Below are positions 10,901 through 23,002 of a stretch of 64,000 bases of DNA, in pieces. Position numbers and translations under genes: made by a program. The notes under the pieces were generated by a model, which was given only the letters and a program-made list of their open reading frames with translations, was not told the DNA's origin and did no database searches. Numbering within the stretch: the stretch's first letter is position 1; each line of letters begins with the position of its first letter. Where the stretch lies: contig JALGPY010000034.1 of NCBI GenBank assembly GCA_023055425.1, positions 434,001 through 498,000 of the forward strand, in the 5' to 3' direction. Origin of the DNA: Linanthus parryae. Its lineage: Eukaryota; Streptophyta; Magnoliopsida; Ericales; Polemoniaceae.

Positions 10901-13407
10901 TCCTTGAGTGACGGGACCAGAATCATCTTTTGCCTGCCGTCTTCGTCCCGGTGCAAAGTGGTCCAGTCCTCGGCTCTCATGGCGTGCTCGCACCGAGTCT
11001 TCTCCTTTTCTTCCCCGTACATGCTGTCGATCTCTTCCCATAATTGGTCCATCTCCTCGTTTTCCCAACCTTCATCAACCACGTCTATAGCAAAGATATC
11101 CTCGTGGTCGTAGTAATTTGGCAGTTGCAGATTTTTGAAAACGTTGAATTTCACCTTTTCCTCGTTAATCTGCATGGTCAGCTCCCCGCTCTTGCAGTTA
11201 ATCATTGCTTCGCCCGTGGCCAAAAACGGCCTGCCAAGTATGAGCGGTACCTCCCCTGCCTCCATGTCCAGGATGACGAAATCTGCCGAAAAAATCAGCT
11301 CGCCGACCTTGACTAGAATATCTTCGATAACCCCGTAGGCCTGTTTTACGGACCTGTCTGCCATCTGCAGCATGATTCTGGTGGGTCGGGGTTCACCGAC
11401 TTTCAAACTTTTGAAAATCGTCAAAGGCATCAGATTGATGCTGGCCCCTAGGTCGCACAGAGCCTTTCCTGTGTAAGCGTTACCTAGGGTGACCGGTATA
11501 ACGAAACTGCCAGGATCCTTTCTCTTCCTCGGTAGCCCATTCTTCACACAATTGCTCACTTCTGCCGTCAGGTTTATAGTCTCGAAGTCGCTCATTCGCC
11601 TCCTCCCATACAAGATGTCCTTGAGGAATTTGGCGTAAGTGGGCATCTTAGCCAAAGCCTCAGCAAAAGGTATGTTAATCTGCAGCTGTTTGAACATCTC
11701 GAGAAACCTGGCGTAGTCTTTGCTGTCATCCCTCTTTCGTGTTCGCAAGGGGTACGGGACCTCCTTGGAAACTGGTACAGTTTCTGCACCTGTCTCGTTC
11801 TGCACTGCACCCTGCTCAGCCGAGCCCTTCGGCTGGGGGCGTTCGACTGTGCTGTTATCCTGGCCCGTCAAGTTGCGTTCTACTTCTTTCGAATTTTCTG
11901 CACGTGCGTGGCTGGGATACGGTGGATCCTGCAGTGCCAATCCACTCCGAGTGGTGATAGCATTGATCTGAGCCCGTGGATTATTCACTGTATTCGAGGG
12001 TAGGTTTCCTGGCTGTCTTTCTGTTAGCTGCTGTGCTAACTGCCCCACCTGCACTTCCAAAGCGCGCAGTGACGTTTTGGTTGTCTGCATATCTGCCGTC
12101 AAGGTGTCCATGTGCTTGAACCGGGACTCCATGGTCTGGAACATGGACTTGATTTCTTTCATCTGGGCGTCATACTGCTGTGCAGATGGGACTGACTGAG
12201 CCTGCTGAGCCGGTGCAGCCTGCTGGGCTGGTGGCCTGTGCTGGAATCCCGGTGCATAAACTGCTGCGTTCGGGTTTCCGTACCGAAACCCGGGATGGTC
12301 TCTCGTACCCGGTCGGTACCGGCTCGGGTCCCACTGCTGCTGTACGTAATTGGTGTCTTCGGTCCTTAGCTCCTCAATGGCTGTGTCCAGATCAGGTTCT
12401 TCGACTGCTGCAACAGTCTTCTTATCCGAGTAGACTTTCGTGACCAAGTCATGAACGATCTTGGCCAGATTATCTATCCGGTCATCCTCTGTGGGTTCGG
12501 CTCTCGCTGCCATCCTGCGATCGTCAAACAGTCGGGTGTCCTGCTTGGCCAACTGCTTCATCAGGTCATACGCACCTTCTTTGTCCACGTGATACAGGAA
12601 GTTTCCCCCGGCCTCTCTGTCAATCCTGTCGGCGTTCTCCCTGTCTAGGGCATGATAGAAAACCTGCAGAATTTTTGCGTCTCCAAAGCCGTGGTTCGGG
12701 CACCGTTTGACCAATCTCATGAGCCTGTCCCATGCGTCCACCACCGTCTCCCCCATCTTCTGCCTGAATGACAGGATCTCACTCTGTAACTGTATGACTC
12801 GGGAGGCGGGATAGAACTTTGCCAGAAAATCTGCGACACACTCCTCCCATGTGGTGATGGATCGGGGTGGTCGGGATTCGAGCCAGTCTTTGGCTACTCC
12901 GTAAAGACAGTATGGAAATAAGATCAGCATGAGTGCCTCTGCTTCTACCCCCTTGTATCTGACCTTGTTGCAGTAATCTTCGAATTTTCCGATAAAATCG
13001 TTCGGGTCTTCGTCGGCCCTGCCATGAAACGGGCAGAGAGTTTGTACCGTCTGGATGGTGGATGGTTTGATGTCAAAGTGCTCGGCGGTGATCTCGGGCA
13101 CCACAATAGCTCGCTCATGCCCCCCGGTGGGGACTTCGAAATTTTCCACCAACGCCTTCCCAGATCGGTTATATGTTCTCTGGTTGCTTCGGGCAGCAAG
13201 TCCCGCTGTGACAAGCTCCTCAATGTACCGAGCCATCTGGGCTGGGGTACGTGTCTCTCGTTCCTGTACACCGGCTTCGGTGTTCGTGGGTGGATCTCTC
13301 TCGTTGGTTGCCATCCTGCTTTCTCGGTTTCTGCGGTTCTGTTCGGTATACAGTTTTTCCGGGTTGTCGAGTGGTGACACCAAATCGCGAGGCAATCTGG
13401 GCATCAA
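7996..13407 (-). CDS. Athila gag-pol polyprotein (Gag, protease, RT, RNase H, integrase)
   Basis: One unbroken 1803-codon frame makes the capsid protein and all the enzymes for cytoplasmic reverse transcription and nuclear integration. In order: Gag domain (about residues 130-290), with no CCHC zinc knuckle visible; aspartic protease with DLGAS (about 650); reverse transcriptase with FMDD as the catalytic box (about 1085-1088); RNase H starting at CDASDYAVG (about 1230); integrase zinc finger (H-H-C-C, about 1435-1475); and a D,D-35-E core (first Asp about 1509, Glu about 1610, in [10 protein letters not shown]). The ATG at 13407 lies 120 nt after the primer-binding site. All motifs are present without a stop, so the element could be autonomous. 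Confidence 0.93.
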   Translation of the reverse strand: MMPRLPRDLVSPLDNPEKLYTEQNRRNRESRMATNERDPPTNTEAGVQERETRTPAQMARYIEELVTAGLAARSNQRTYNRSGKALVENFEVPTGGHERAIVVPEITAEHFDIKPSTIQTVQTLCPFHGRADEDPNDFIGKFEDYCNKVRYKGVEAEALMLILFPYCLYGVAKDWLESRPPRSITTWEECVADFLAKFYPASRVIQLQSEILSFRQKMGETVVDAWDRLMRLVKRCPNHGFGDAKILQVFYHALDRENADRIDREAGGNFLYHVDKEGAYDLMKQLAKQDTRLFDDRRMAARAEPTEDDRIDNLAKIVHDLVTKVYSDKKTVAAVEEPDLDTAIEELRTEDTNYVQQQWDPSRYRPGTRDHPGFRYGNPNAAVYAPGFQHRPPAQQAAPAQQAQSVPSAQQYDAQMKEIKSMFQTMESRFKHMDTLTADMQTTKTSLRALEVQVGQLAQQLTERQPGNLPSNTVNNPRAQINAITTRSGLALQDPPYPSHARAENSKEVERNLTGQDNSTVERPQPKGSAEQGAVQNETGAETVPVSKEVPYPLRTRKRDDSKDYARFLEMFKQLQINIPFAEALAKMPTYAKFLKDILYGRRRMSDFETINLTAEVSNCVKNGLPRKRKDPGSFVIPVTLGNAYTGKALCDLGASINLMPLTIFKSLKVGEPRPTRIMLQMADRSVKQAYGVIEDILVKVGELIFSADFVILDMEAGEVPLILGRPFLATGEAMINCKSGELTMQINEEKVKFNVFKNLQLPNYYDHEDIFAIDVVDEGWENEEMDQLWEEIDSMYGEEKEKTRCEHAMRAEDWTTLHRDEDGRQKMILVPSLKEPPALELKPLPSHLRYAYIGENSTLPVIISSRLSQEQEQKLLEVLREHKEAIAWTIADIKGISPSYCMHKIRIEEGKKPVIQPQRRLNPNMKDVVRKEVMKWLEAGIIYPISDSTWISPVQCVPKKGGITVVQNKDQEQIAQRTVTGWRICMDYRRLNDATLKDHFPLPFMDQMLDRLAHHAYYCFLDGYSGYNQICIAPEDQEKTTFTCPYGTFAFRRMPFGLCNAPATFQRCMMAIFSDMIEKNLEVFMDDFSLFGDSFEDCLFHLGQVLIRCKKANLVLNWEKCHFMVTEGIVLGHRISSKGLEVDRAKIEVIKQLPYPTNVRAIKSFLGHAGFYRRFIKDFSKITKPLCALLGKDVPFDFDAACRQAFDHLKEKLTTAPVITTPDWSLPFELMCDASDYAVGAVLGQRKDKVCHVIYYASRVLNDAQLNYGTTEKELLAVVYALDKFRPYLVGSKVIVFTDHSALKYLLDKKDAKPRLLRWVLLMQEFDVEIRDKKGVENVVADHLSRLENVKVDPVPIKENFPDEHIMAVKIGRPWYYAIANYLVTGTLPEDLTPSQRKKFVSESRKYFWDDPYLFKQGADNILRRCIPTHEAWNVIRHCHSSQCGGHFGGTRTAHKILQSGFFWPTIFKDCHDYVQGCDRCQRTGNTSHRDEMPMTVWQEVEPFDVWGIDFMGPFPSSMGNLYILLAVDYVTKWIEAIACQKNDAATVERFLKRNIFTRFGTPRAMISDEGSHFINRVFAKVLKQYGVSVHKVSLPYHPQTNGQAEVSNREIKSILEKTVNLGRKDWSIRLDDALWAYRTAFKTPLGMSPYQLVFGKACHLPVELEHKAYWAIKLLNMDQNLAGDKRKMALLELEEFRRTAFESAKIYKEKTKKWHDQRITPKQFNEGDKVLLYNTRMRFFPGKLRSRWSGPFIIKKIFAWGAFELENPKDESSFRVNGNRIKPYLETVEVTKVDPVYFDDP

Positions 13408-13526
13408 CTAAACAGTCCTGAAAACGCAGATTCAAAAACGCAGTGAGATAAAAAGAAAAATAACAAAACTGAAAATAAATAAAAACTCAGAAAACTAATT
13501 CTGACTACTAAATAGACCCTAAAAAG

Positions 13527-13544
13527 TCCCCGGCAACGGCGCCA
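13527..13544 (-). other. Primer-binding site, tRNA-Asp type
   Basis: On the plus strand TCCCCGGCAACGGCGCCA matches the 3' end, with CCA, of plant tRNA-Asp(GUC). The minus strand therefore pairs with that tRNA. It lies six bases from the 5' LTR end at 13551. tRNA-Asp priming is typical of the Tat/Athila branch. Confidence 0.88.
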
Positions 13545-13550
13545 AAAACT

Positions 13551-15467
13551 TGATGCGCAAACTAACGTGCTATCGCAAGTGTACGAATCTCGTAGTACCG
13601 GGTGCAAGTAGACTCGGATTATCGTCCCACGAGGACTGTTTCGGGTTTACTCAAGTTGTCAGTTTCGGTTTCCCAAGAATAGTAACCAGGAGGAGTAGAT
13701 TGTGATTATAGTGACTAAACTAAAAACAGAATTTAAGACTGTAAATATTTTTGTGACGTTTTCTGAAATAAGCTGATTTTGTTGTAGCGATAATAGATGA
13801 GACTAGGTTCCAGGATCCCCTAGGGTTTCTACAGATTTTACGTATTTCGGTTTGATATGAAAACACTCAGCAGTCTTGTTATCTGTGCAACGTACCAGTT
13901 GTGCAGTGACCTTTCAGATTCCACACGTAATCCCGATCCTGCAGACGTTCGGATTCCTGTTAAGCTGCCTAAGTCTGCAGTCTCGTTCTAAGCCTGTTAG
14001 GGTTTCTAACCTATCCTAATGGCCCGGGTCAGATTCTCCAACAGTTGGTCTCACGTTTTTCAATGCTAGCCCTATCTCCCTTTCTCTGGTCGGTCTATCA
14101 GGGTAAGGTACTAAATCCTGTCTTTTCTTCCTAACCCTAACCTGACGTTTTCACCTACAGGCTCGGGTCTATAGCAATTCTGGTTCGCGACTCCAATCAT
14201 GCATATACGATAACAGTCAAAGACAGAATAACAGATAAAGCTGCTGAATTTAAGATAAATATCATGAATCCATAATCAAACATCTATAATAAAATCTGGA
14301 TACGAAACCCTAGGTTCACCGAGAACCTAGGTAAAAGGTTTAGCTACTAAGTGACATAATTAAATAACAACGTTTCTGAATAAGAGAGATAGTGAAATCA
14401 AACGCGTGCTGTAGAGTCTGAATTCCTGCTTCCGTGCTCACCGAGAGTGCTCTGCGATCTCCTTCGATTGTGCTGAGAATTGTGTTGTGTCCTTTGATGA
14501 GCACTGGACGAGTCTTTATATAGTGCTGAAGACGTTTCTGGAAACTGCCGAAATTACGAAACTGCCACTGGGCCGAAACCGCCTCGGGAAACGGGCCGAC
14601 TGTCACCGCCTCGGAAAACGGGCCTACTGCCTCGGAAAACGGGCCTACTGCCTCGGAAAACGGGCCAACTGCGCAAGATAGCTGCGTAGCTACCGGCGTA
14701 GTTGGCTGCGTAGCTAACTGCGTAGGTAGCTGCGTAGCTACCTGCGTAGTTAGCTGCGTAGCTACCTGCGTAGTTAGCTGCGTAGCTAACTGCGTAGGTA
14801 GCTGCGTAGCTACCTGCGTAGTTAGCTGCGTAGCTAACTGCGTAGGTAGCTGCGTAGCTACCTGCGTAGTTAGCTGCGTAGCTAACTGCGTAGGTAGCTG
14901 CGTAGCTACCTGCGTAGCTAGCTGCGTAGCTAGCAGCGTAGGTAGCTGCCTCCTCGGTTTGCGTGCCAACCTTCTCGGGATGTCTCGGGATGCGTACCAG
15001 GCTCCTCGGGATGTCTCGGGATGCGTACCAGGCTCCTCGGGATGTCTCGGGATGCCTGCTGATCTTTTCGGAGTGTGTTTCGTCCGTCTCGGGATGCGTG
15101 CCAAACTGCTCGGGATGCCTCGGGATGCGTGCCAGGCTCCTCGGGATGCGTGCCAATCTTCCTCGGGAAACGTGCCAATCTTCTCGACTTGCATGCTCGG
15201 CTTCTCAGCCTCCTCGGATCCTTCACCCGCATGCCTGCTTCATTTCCGGCTCCTGCACAAGTCCTGTCCCTGCATCAACGACACGAAACAAAACCCGTGA
15301 TCATATCTCGATATGCGTGAAATAACGCAGTTTATGCGTCTAGGAGATAAAAACAGCAAACCGTGAATTCCCGAGTCAAACGGGGCAGAAATCGACTAAA
15401 ACGCTCATTTAGGACGAAAATACCCCTCAAATTGGGTAAACCGATAACTCCTAGTGAGGAGCTATCA
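13551..15467 (-). repeat. 5' LTR of the Athila element (1917 bp)
   Basis: Same termini as the 3' LTR. It is 60 bp longer, all of it in the GCGTA array (14679-14947 against 1226-1438). Promoter for the element: TATATAAAG at 14515-14523 on the minus strand. Confidence 0.93.
14679..14947 (-). repeat. GCTGCGTAGCTA-type minisatellite, longer copy
   Basis: Same array as in the other LTR. Here the 60-bp higher-order unit, built of GCTGCGTAGCTA variants, occurs more times. The pattern fits replication slippage or unequal exchange after or during the last transposition. Confidence 0.88.
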
Positions 15468-15472
15468 ATGGT
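15468..15472. repeat. Target-site duplication ATGGT, right copy
   Basis: ATGGT directly follows the LTR terminus GAGCTATCA and equals 93-97. Confidence 0.9.
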
Positions 15473-18400
15473 TGTCTTGCCTTCTGATTTAGGGAGCCCC
15501 TCCACAAAATCCATTGCAATGTGAGTCCAGGGCTTGTCTGGAATAGGTAGAGGTTGCAGCAGCCCTGGGTATGGGAGGTGCTCAACTTTCATCCTTTGAC
15601 AAATGTCACACTCTTTGACCCAGGCTTTAACTTGTGTCTTCAATCCAGGCCAATCAAATAACATTTTTACTCTCTTATAAGTTCCCAATATGCCTGAGTG
15701 ACCACCTATACCAGTATTGTGCAGCTCCTTGATTATGCTAGTTCTGAGATCAGTTTGAGCTCCAACATAGATCAACTCCTTGTATTTCAACATTCCATCA
15801 TGTAGTTTGTAGTTTGGGACTGCATTCACATCAATGGCCAGAGCAGCCATCAACTCTTGTACCACCTTATCTCCCACATAACTTGCTTTGACCTCTTTGA
15901 TCCAATTTGGTGTAATAGCTGTAATGGCTGCACATTGACTCACTTCTGTAGCACCTTCTAGAGACTGTCTCCTTGATAAAGCATCAGCCACCTTATTCTC
16001 TTGTCCTTTCTTGTACTGTATCTCATAGTGTAAACCCAGCAACTTGCTAATCCACTTCTGTTGAAGAACAGAAGTCAATTTCTGCTCTAGGAGAAACTTC
16101 AAACTATGGTGATCAGTTCTTATGATAAACTTATTTCCCTCCAAATAAGACCTCCATTTAGTGATGGCATGCACCAAGGCTAAGAGTTCTTTTTCATAGG
16201 TGGAGAGTCCCAGATGTCTAGGGGCTAGAGCCTTGCTAAAATAAGCTAGTGGTCTGTTTTGCTGCATTAAAACAGCTCCAATACCATCATGACATGCATC
16301 AGACTCCACCACAAACATCTCATTGAAATCAGGCAAAGCCAGGACTGGAGCTTGCACCATTGCTTGTTTGAGAGAATTGAAGGCTAAAGTGGCTTCTTGT
16401 GTCCACAGAAAACTCCCCTTCTTTAACAATTGTGTAAGTGGTCTGGCTAAAGTACCATACCCCCTCACAAATCTTCTGTAGTAGCCAGTAAGGCCTAAGA
16501 AACCTCTGAGCTCTTTAATAGTCCTGGGAATGGGCCACTCCTCCATGGCATTGAGCTTCTTTGGATCTGTTTGCACCCCATCCTTGCTTATTATGTGACC
16601 TAGGTACTCCACAGCAGCCAATCCAAATGAGCATTTACTGATTTTGGCAAATAGTTGGTGTTGCCTCATTAATTCAAACACCTTCTGTAAATGTTGTTTA
16701 TGTTCCCCCATATTGCTGCTGTATATCAGAATGTCATCAAAGAAGACTAGTACCATCTTTCTGAGGTATGCTCTGAAGATATCATTCATAAGGCATTGAA
16801 AGGTGGCTGGAGCATTAGTAAGCCCAAATGGCATTACTCTGAACTCATACAATCCTTCATGAGTTCTAAATGCTGTTTTATAGACATCAGTCTCAGCCAT
16901 CCTCACTTGATGATACCCAGACCTGAGATCTAGTTTGGTAAAGATGGTAGCTCCCTTAAGCTCATCCATTAACTCATGAATCACAGGTATGGGAAACTTA
17001 TTTTTGATGGTGATGTCATTGAGGCCCCTGTAATCTACACAGAACCTCCATGTGCCATCTTTTTTCTTAACCAATAGTACTGGTGCTGAGAAGGGGCTTG
17101 TGCTGGGCTGGATGATGCCATTATCCAACATTTCTTTCACCAACCTTTCTATCTCATTCTTTTGTAAAAATGGGTATCTGTAAGGCCTCAAACACACTGG
17201 TTTTGAGCCTTCCATGAGTGGAATTCTATGTTCTTGGCTTCTGGGGGGAGGTAACTGTTTTGGCTCAGCAAATAAATCCCCATATTGATCAATTAGTGGC
17301 TGTAGTTCAGTAGGAATCTCTGCTGAATGTGTGACTACCCCAATTGAATATAATTGAGCTGCAATACAATGCTCATTTTGATGACAATATTCCTGGATAA
17401 CTTGTAGTTGAACTTCTTGAGGTGTGTCTTCACTGTGGTGAGCTGGGAGAACTACTTCCTTGCCTTCCCAAATAAATCCAAAAGTTCTTTTATTGAAATC
17501 CATTGAGATGGGACTAACCTTCCTCAGCCATTGAGCTCCTAACACCACATCACATCCACCCAGGGGAAGAACTCTGAGATCAGTCATCACCACACATTTC
17601 TGGAGTTCAATTTTGACCTCCCTGCACACTGCAGTGCTGTTCAACTTACTTCCATCAGCTACTGCCACCTGCATTTCTCTAGTGTTCTGGCTGGCACAAT
17701 GAACCCTCTTGGCAGTACTTTGGTCTATAAAGTTGTGTGTGCTTCCTGTATCTATCAAAATATGCACTTCTCTCCCATTGATCTTACCAATAAGCCTGAT
17801 AGTTTCAATGCTAGTGCAGCCAGACATTGCATGTAAAGATATGCTTAATGGTAACTCCTCTTCTGAATTGATCACTTCTGCCACTGTGTCACCTGTTTTC
17901 TCCTCAGTGTGTACTTCTGTTATGGAATCTTCCTCTTCCTCTTCATTGCCAATTAACAAATACAATGTCTTCTTGGCACATTTATGACATGGAGTATAGC
18001 TTTCATCACAGTAAAAGCACAACTTCTTATCCCTTTTTTCCTTCATTTCAGCTGCAGTGAGTCTCTTGAACACAGGTGTGCTAGATTTGTGGCTATCTTC
18101 TTTTGGTGCAGTAGCTTGATTGGATTTGTTTCTATCCCATTGTCCTTGGTGGAGAGAACTAGCTTTGTGTGTATTCTTCCTGGAAATGTGCTTTTCCAAT
18201 GATTCTACATGTCCTTCTTCCAGCCTTGCAATAGCTTTTGCTTGTGACAGAGTCTTTGGGAAATGCAGCTGCACAGCTTTCTGCAAATCTTCTCTTAATC
18301 CACTCAAAAAGCTCCTCACAAAATACATTTCATCTGCCCAAGGTTGGAGAGCTTTGATTCTAGGTCTAAGAGCCTCAAACCTAGATTGATACTCTACCAC

Positions 18401-19114
18401 TGTGGTTTGCTGCAATAATTTGTTAAACACTCCCAATATATTCTCATGTCCTGGCTCAGCAAACTCTTCACACAATTTCTCACCAAAAGAGCTCCAAGTG
18501 ATGTCTTCTAATTGATCAAACTCTGATCTAAACCAGGAATCAGCTTCTCCATCTAAATGTAGTGATGCCATCACCAATTTCTGACAATCACTCATTTTAT
18601 AGATCATGAAATATCTATCTAACTTCTGCAGCCAGCCAAGTGGATCCACTCCACTAAACCTAGGGAATTCTATCTTTGGCATAGGAATTCCTCCACCAGA
18701 GAAGTTCTTCACATAGTTAGTTTGCTCATCTACATTCACTTCTCTAGTGAAATTACTACTTCCTTCAGGCCTTTTTCCCATAGACATAGGTGTTCTACTA
18801 TCACCATTAACAACTTCTGAGTAGCTAGCCATCTTCTCTTTGTCTCGTTGATTTGCTAGCAAGTTGTAGCAATTAGTAATTTTCTTAAATTGATCATCAA
18901 ATTTCTTCTCCATGGTGTTCAAACCCTCAGTTAGGTCACTTTTCAATTCCTGGCGAATATTATGAAATTGATCATGCATACCTTCATCAAACTTGACGAA
19001 TTGCACTCGCACGTCATTCAACATCTCCTCGTAGTCGTTGAGACGCTCTTCAAGCACCGAGACCTTCGAATCAGCCTCCATTGAAATTAGGTTTTGACCT
19101 CTAGTGTTCGGCAT
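15473..19114 (-). pseudogene. gag-pol of the older Gypsy element, disrupted
   Basis: About 1214 codons are open from the ATG at 19114 until the Athila insertion. Visible domains: a coiled-coil-like N-terminus, a Gag region (about 150-320), a CCHC-type knuckle (about 366), protease DTGSTHNFID (about 454), reverse transcriptase with FFDD (about 789), RNase H from DACHDGIGAVL (about 940), the integrase zinc finger HNTGIGGHSG...CDICQR (about 1131-1175) and the first core Asp in MDFVEGLP (about 1203). There is no stop before the break, so the gene was intact or nearly so when it was hit. Reading on into the LTR adds 46 false codons. Confidence 0.88.
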
Positions 19115-19142
19115 TTTCAGAGCTCCGAGAGGGATAAACCAG

Positions 19143-19154
19143 GCTCTGATACCA
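19143..19154 (-). other. Primer-binding site, initiator tRNA-Met type
   Basis: The minus strand reads TGGTATCAGAGC, the standard plant tRNA-iMet primer-binding site, three bases from the presumed LTR end at 19158. Confidence 0.85.
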
Positions 19155-19157
19155 ACT

Positions 19158-19680
19158 TGAGAGGTCCTTGACCTCTCAGCCGTCTTCGCCGGCGATTAAC
19201 TGACCGGAGATTGAAAGAATTTCGGAGAATTACCTCCGATTGAGAGAGAAACCAGAGAAGAGGAAGGAGGGAGAGAAATTTAGGGGAAGTAAATGATAAT
19301 TTTCATAAAAGATGTCTAATTCATTACAACCCCGGCCTTTTATAGCAAGGGGTAACCAAGTGCAAATAACCAAAACTAGTAACGGCTGCCTATGTCAGCA
19401 CCAGTGATCCGAACGGACCAATGAGAGGAGAGCTGACTGCTGACTTGGCTGCTTACTCGGCCGAATATGCTAACGACGCCGTTCTACTAATTGTAATTCA
19501 AATCCTAATGTTTAAGAGATTGGACGGCTGAGATTAGCTGTGTCCCGCCATCCAACGGTAACTGCTCTCCCAATTTACACGACCACAGTTTGGGAGAGTT
19601 TGCACTTTAGTCCCAAACATACGACCACAGTTTTGGGGCTATTGCAGTTAAGTCCTTGCTGATAAACTGATAAACCTGAC
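19158..19680 (-). repeat. 5' LTR of the older Gypsy element
   Basis: On the plus strand it starts TGAGAGGTCC next to the primer-binding site. A TATA-like CTATAAAAGG is on the minus strand at about 19336-19346. The far end is not fixed because the partner LTR lies outside the window. Two copies of an ACGACCACAGTTTTGGG-like phrase occur between 19580 and 19640. Confidence 0.6.
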
Positions 19681-19856
19681 ATATACGAAGTGTATTTTAC
19701 CATGACTATTAACTAGCTCAATTTATACTTTCTGACTAGGCTTCGTGAAACCCTAACTTAACAAGCAGGACAAATTCCCAATTCGCTGTTCCAGAAAATT
19801 CAACCCCAAAACCGAATAGTTCTGCGTTTTCGAAATATATCGAACTGAGATCCAAG

Positions 19857-21673
19857 ATGAAGATGAAGATGATGATGGATTTTTCACGAAGAATGACGAA
19901 AGCTGCTCCAGGAAATGGTGCTCTCTCTTCAAATATTCGACAAGACGAGGGTACATTTTCCCCTTCATTTCTTTGCTCTTCTACTTTTGTCCAGTCTCTT
20001 CATTCCCTAACCAATTGCTCCAGCAAATCTGACCGGTTCAGTCACCTTAACATCAACGACGCCGTGAATCAGTTTGAATCCATGCTTCAAGCTCGACCCT
20101 TGCCTTCAATCTTCCAATTCACTCAACTACTCACTTCTATTGTTCGAAAAAAGCACTATTCCACTGCACTTTCGTTGTTTGCCAAATTGGACTCCTTAGG
20201 AACTCGATATCACAAGGTCAGGCCAAATCTCTACACACTCAGTGTTGCCATCAATTGTTTCTGCCGTTTGAATCGCGTTGCCTTTGGTTGCTCTCTGCTG
20301 GGTAGGATTCTCAAACAAGGTTATGAACCAAGCGTTGTAACATTTTCTACTGTTAGATGCTGCCATTCAGCTCTTTGATGAGTTAGTGTGTAAAGGTTAT
20401 CATCTCGATTTAATAACTTGCAATACTGTTATCAATGGATTGTGCAAGACCGGCAGAACAACTGAAGCTATTCGCCTTCCTTAGAAAGCTGGAAGGAACT
20501 CAAGGTTACGAGCTAGATAAAGTGACTTATAATACTATCATTGATGGCCTCAGCATAGACCAGCAATTGGACGAAGCTTTCAAATTATTTTCAGAAATGA
20601 TTGGCAAGGGTATTTTCCCCAATGTTGTTACTTACAATACCCTCATTCTGGGAGTTTGCAATTTCGGACAGTGGAGCCAAGGTGCCAGATTGCTAAATGA
20701 AATGGTGTGCATGAATATATCGCCCAACATCCGGACATTCAACATTATGATCGATGCCCTTTGCAAAAAAGGGAGGGTTAAGAAATCTTGGCAAGTGGTT
20801 GCTTTTATGCTTAAATCTGGAAACTGGCCAGATGTTATCACCTTTAACTCTCTGATGGATGGGTACTGTCTGATAGGTCAGGTTGGTAAGGCAAGAAAGT
20901 TACTTGATACTATTGTCGCCAGGGGTTTTACTCATGACGTCGTAAGTTACAACACGCTGATCAATGGGTACTGCAAGCTCAAACAGATTGATCAAGCGAT
21001 GTTTATGTTTGAGGTAATGAGTTGTAAACAAATGTTTCCTGATACAGTTACCTACAATTCTCTCATTGGTGGCTTGTGTCAAGCGGGAAGAATAGCAGAA
21101 GCTCTTCTTCTACTTGACAAGATGAAAGTTCAAGGCCTGTCTCGCGATCAATTCACATACTCTACTCTGTTGGATGGCATGTGCAAAAACAAACAACTTG
21201 ATGGGGCATTGACACTTTTGGAACAGCTTGAAAACGGAGAATTTGAGCCTGATATTGTGATTTATAGTGCGGTTCTAGATGGTTTGTGCAAAGGTGGAAG
21301 ACTCGTAGCTGCTCGAGAACTCTTCTCGAGCCTCTCTGCCAATGGACTGAAACCTGACGTTCAAACATACAGTATCATGCTCAATGGACTCTGTAAAAAA
21401 AGTCTATTTGATGAAGCGAATGACTGGCTAAGCAAAATGGAAGAAAATGGGTGCTTGCCAAATTTTTATTCGTATACCATTGTTGCTGACGCATATTTAA
21501 AAAATAATGATATGGTAAAGGCTGTTAAGGTTCTTGAGATGATGCTCAAGAGAGGGATTGCGGTTGGTACGGGCACGATAAAAGTTTTGTTTAGTAAGTT
21601 GGATGCAGAGGAGTTAGACCAGACTTCCCGGGAGGTTCTTAAGGAATTTTTGGGCATCACTTCAGTTTCTTGA
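19857..21673 (+). pseudogene. PPR-a: RFL-type PPR gene with two frameshifts
   Basis: The N-terminus resembles a mitochondrial presequence (basic and Ser-rich). P-class 35-residue motifs follow, ending in a FLGITSVS tail as in PPR-c. Against PPR-c, about 29 nt are missing near 20351-20353 inside motif 3, and one extra T lies in the CCTTCCTT stretch at about 20476-20480 in motif 4. Together these leave three reading phases: 19857 to about 20352, a middle piece, and about 20480-21673. The last piece is open for over ten motifs (about 400 codons), but its first ATG (20435) lies in the out-of-frame part. A full protein cannot be made without correction. The 3' flank matches that of PPR-c closely. 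Confidence 0.88.
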
Positions 21674-23002
21674 GAAATTGCAGTCACTTGCCAGTTTCCG
21701 CACTGAACTTGGCTGTTCAAGGACTGTCAAGAAAAATTCAGTAAAGCTTACGTCTTTCTCAGTTATCTCCTTAATAGTAAGTTTATCAGTTTCTTTATAC
21801 TTGGTCTTTGCATGTATGTTATTACCATTAGTTTCCAAATATGAAAGCATTAATTTGGATAAAATTTTCACATTCTTGCATTCATTATGAAATAAAAGAT
21901 TCTTTGGGTCAACTGATTTGTTATATTTTGCCTTTAGTTTGCATTTTGAAGGGATCTATTTTGGCACTGCTTTAGAGTTTCCGAAAGGATATTCATGGAT
22001 TGAGTTCCGTTTCCTTGAATCATACAAAAGGAGGCACTATTTACCTTCTTCCGTTATTTTCTTGTAGAATTGGGTTATGATGGAAAGAGATGTTCAACGA
22101 AGGCGAAGGGAGCAAATACAAGCAGAAGATCAGTAATCCATATAAGATGGAGATAGAATTCCAAGAAATAGAGGATAACCATGACGAACCGAAGAAAGCA
22201 GATGGCATTGCCCTTGATACTGAGTGTCCATAAGGAAGCAAGAACTGAGAAGGGAAGTTGGTCTGCATCCAGCTTTCACTGTTCTCTGTTAGTTTGTTTT
22301 AATAGTATTGTGTGTGAGTAGGGGCAATAATAGCCGATGACTATTTCATGTGTTGCGTTTGATTCACTTTGTGCTTGAGAATTGACTAGAACTTCTTTCT
22401 CTAGCCTACTGGTATTAAGTGTCAGTGCTGAATAGTAGTGTACTTTGTTGGACTAGAAAAACTTGTCATGGTAATTGGTATATAGTTTTTCTTTGGCACT
22501 GTGGATCTATTAAGGACTTCTCATTAGTGAAGATTGGGTGAAAGCAATGACTGCTGATTAAGAACTATTCTGAAGGTCGCATGGAGGATACTGCTTTATA
22601 CATGTTTGTTGGATGACTATGTTGATGTAAGGTTTTCATAGCTGAATGCTATTTTCCTCCACTTGATAAAGCTGGATACTGGAACCTTAAGAAGTTCAGA
22701 CACAGCTGCATGTCTAGTCAGGTATGACACTAACAAGCCTGCAATGAATGATGTTTCACAATATAGATAACCATGTTTCAGATTTCCAATCTTTTTTGGT
22801 TCTGTGTGTCTGTTCGTATAGGGAGTATGATGCTGTACCATCATATATGTTTTATAAGATTTAGGGGTCTACTGAACAGTTTCTATGCCTTCGAAGCGAG
22901 CACTACTCTTCCATGAATGCCATTGAAGATATTTACACCCTTAGCACGACGAATATGCTGCAATTGTCTGGATGATCAGGGAGCTCCAGTTATTATAGGT
23001 AT
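21674..23002 (+). other. Downstream region shared with the PPR-c unit
   Basis: No gene seen. The stretch 21674-22270 is closely similar to 30976-31570, so the duplication unit included the 3' flank. Short ORFs here differ between the copies and show no protein conservation. Confidence 0.6.

Larger units (their letters stand above)
98..15467 (-). mobile_element. Complete Athila-type Ty3/Gypsy LTR retrotransposon, 15.4 kb
   Basis: In sense (minus) order the element has a 5' LTR (15467-13551), a tRNA-Asp primer-binding site (13544-13527) and a gag-pol ORF (13407-7996). A spacer follows, then an accessory ORF in the envelope-like position (6591-4668, frameshifted), a long non-coding 3' region with an inverted LTR piece, a purine-rich tract (1972-1955) and the 3' LTR (1954-98). 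LTRs of almost 1.9 kb, the tRNA-Asp primer, the DLGAS protease motif and an extra ORF after pol are Athila-lineage traits. The LTRs differ by about four substitutions plus a 60-bp array-length change, so the insertion is recent. Confidence 0.92.
15473..19680 (-). mobile_element. Older Gypsy element, 5' part, split by the Athila insertion
   Basis: In sense (minus) order: an LTR whose end is at 19158, a tRNA-iMet primer-binding site, a gag-pol frame from 19114, and then interruption inside the integrase core at 15473. The rest continues at 97-1 and beyond the left edge. Gag has a CFYCDESYTPCHKC zinc-knuckle-like motif, common in plant chromovirus-type Gypsy elements. The outer LTR end is uncertain: a CA at about 19681 is possible, and homology to the PPR upstream regions resumes at about 19736. 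Confidence 0.85.

Noticed and set aside
13527..13544. tRNA-Asp gene
   Set aside because: Only the 18 terminal bases match. It is the primer-binding site next to an LTR.
15332..15472. C-terminal extension of the older Gypsy gag-pol
   Set aside because: These codons lie in the LTR and target duplication of the inserted Athila element.
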